From assembly GCF_003970385.1 (NCBI RefSeq), contig NZ_RXZH01000002.1, positions 248,001-312,000 of the forward strand: 64,000 nt of DNA. Reading direction: 5' to 3'. The stretch comes from Vibrio aquaticus. GTDB lineage: Bacteria > Pseudomonadota > Gammaproteobacteria > Enterobacterales > Vibrionaceae. Position 1 is the first letter of the stretch, and every line of letters begins with the position of its first letter. The notes below the pieces were generated by a model. It made no database searches, was not told the DNA's origin, and saw nothing but the letters and a program-made list of their open reading frames with translations. The translations under genes and the position numbers were made by a program. Positions 63,013 through 64,000 of the stretch are shown one piece after another.

Positions 63013-64000
63013 ATGTGGTCAGACTTGAGACCTACGGTAATTACCCGTTTTACTATGCCACAATTGATGAACAAGAAACTGTTATACCCAGCGCTGACTT
63101 TTGTCTTTACAGCGTTGGTGACTGCCTATGCCTTACGATTTGTCTATCAAACCCAGTATCAACATACTGTTTCAATGGTGGAGAACTTAGCAGCGCAGCA
63201 GGCTGAGAATCTGCAAAAAGTGATAGAAAGCGATCTGCATTTCATCGGCTCCGGAGCCAACTTTTATCACTCTACCAAGCCAAGCCACTGGTATCGTTTT
63301 CCTATTTTTGCTGAGGAGCTTTTGTCTCAGTCTGACACCTTGATCGGCTTACAATGGATGGAGCGAGTAGAAAAGGCGGATCTAGAAGCTCATATTGCTA
63401 AAACCCGTAAAACCTTCCCTAATTTTGAACTCTACACCGTTCCTAAAGATGGGCCGAAAACCAAGGGCTACATCATGCCGAATGATGAAGCGATTTATGT
63501 TGCCTCTGACATCTACCCAAGATCAGAGGCTAACCAAGGGTTGTTAGGTTTTTATTCTTCACGTTTACGATTCCAATTGGTGGTCGATGCGCTGATGGCA
63601 ACCGGTGAGCCAAACGTGTCTGACAAGGTTCGTCTATTGCAAGATGGATTGGATCGGAGCCTGCAAAAAACGGGATTATTGGTGTACCACCCAGTCTTCG
63701 ATATCAAAAACGACCAAAGTTTACTTGGGGTGGTTATCGGTGTTATTCGAACCACTAAGTATTTTGAAGGCATTGTAAAAAGAACCGCGACAGAACAAGA
63801 CCTATTGATCAAAGTAATCGACATGGGTTTTGACGCTGAAGATGACCCCATTCTTTTTGAGAGTGAAGGGTGGGCAGACACGCAAGGTATTGAAATTACC
63901 AAACGAGTGACCTTACCCAATCGGGAGTGGTTAATTGACTTTAAACTGGCAAGAGGCGTGACCGAGAGTGAGCGCTTTTCATTGGCTTCAATTGCGGTAG
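63013..64000 (+). CDS. Membrane sensor protein with CHASE-like domain (partial)
   Basis: The first 329 codons of a gene that leaves the window on the right. The N-terminus has a membrane helix (about residues 24-44, LLYPALTFVFTALVTAYALRF) and then a periplasmic domain with the CHASE-like features LIGLQWMERVEKADLEAH, FPNFELYTVP and VYHPVFD. CHASE domains usually precede a second helix and a GGDEF, EAL or kinase module, which is not visible. AAGGA lies four bases before the ATG. The frame is open to the window end. Confidence 0.78.
   Translation, partial: MWSDLRPTVITRFTMPQLMNKKLLYPALTFVFTALVTAYALRFVYQTQYQHTVSMVENLAAQQAENLQKVIESDLHFIGSGANFYHSTKPSHWYRFPIFAEELLSQSDTLIGLQWMERVEKADLEAHIAKTRKTFPNFELYTVPKDGPKTKGYIMPNDEAIYVASDIYPRSEANQGLLGFYSSRLRFQLVVDALMATGEPNVSDKVRLLQDGLDRSLQKTGLLVYHPVFDIKNDQSLLGVVIGVIRTTKYFEGIVKRTATEQDLLIKVIDMGFDAEDDPILFESEGWADTQGIEITKRVTLPNREWLIDFKLARGVTESERFSLASIAV

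Overview
This window looks like a stretch of a Vibrio chromosome, probably the larger one. The GC content is moderate, most genes are tight operons ending in strong hairpin terminators, and the gene set is characteristic of the genus: PanP-type aspartate decarboxylase, HexR, a TfoY-like regulator, PflA and PflB with a chemoreceptor between them, the DUF2760-Hsp70-Hsp70 operon, and many c-di-GMP proteins. The species cannot be fixed from the sequence. I see no rRNA, tRNA, CRISPR array, insertion sequence, phage or integron. It reads as core chromosome rather than an island.

Layout. 1-2618: the 5' part of prkA, a MipA/OmpV-type outer-membrane protein and yfbU. 2812-10989: fermentation block with pflA, a chemoreceptor, an LpxR-like outer-membrane enzyme, pflB and a DUF3360-type transporter. 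11665-14770: a basic-amino-acid type ABC importer (ATPase, binding protein, two permeases). 14845-18509: ybjL, grxA and an iron-type alcohol dehydrogenase. 18560-23967: hexR, panP, a small exported protein, lysO and an HDOD protein. 24324-28167: tfoY-like gene, a small beta-barrel, and a translationally coupled response regulator and sensor kinase. 28341-30813: a YdgA/DUF945 protein and serC.

30940-40818 is the most striking region: a second-type chemosensory operon (small membrane protein, CheY, STAS, CheA, MCP, two CheW, CheR, CheB) ending in an EAL protein whose start overlaps the cheB stop. After ygiQ come two adjacent paralogous PAS/degenerate-GGDEF/EAL/CBS proteins (43396-48392), a membrane protein and a DUF4250 protein. 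49452-52922 is the divergent metR-metE pair with recognisable MetR and MetJ sites. 53050-57208 holds a diguanylate cyclase, the divergent ohr/ohrR pair, a GNAT acetyltransferase preceded by a heptanucleotide tandem repeat, a Tag-like glycosylase, a lipocalin and a small membrane protein. 57287-62732 is the DUF2760-Hsp70-Hsp70 operon. The window ends inside a membrane sensor gene.

Themes. Anaerobic pyruvate metabolism dominates the left. c-di-GMP signalling dominates the centre and right: one likely cyclase, three EAL proteins, a TfoY-like regulator, and a chemosensory array that could feed one of the EAL proteins. No wholly unprecedented system is evident. The best candidates for new biology are the chemosensory-EAL operon, the pseudo-receiver kinase pair, the paired EAL-CBS proteins, the repeat-bearing DUF2760/Hsp70 operon, and two structured leader-like elements upstream of hexR and of the tfoY-like gene.
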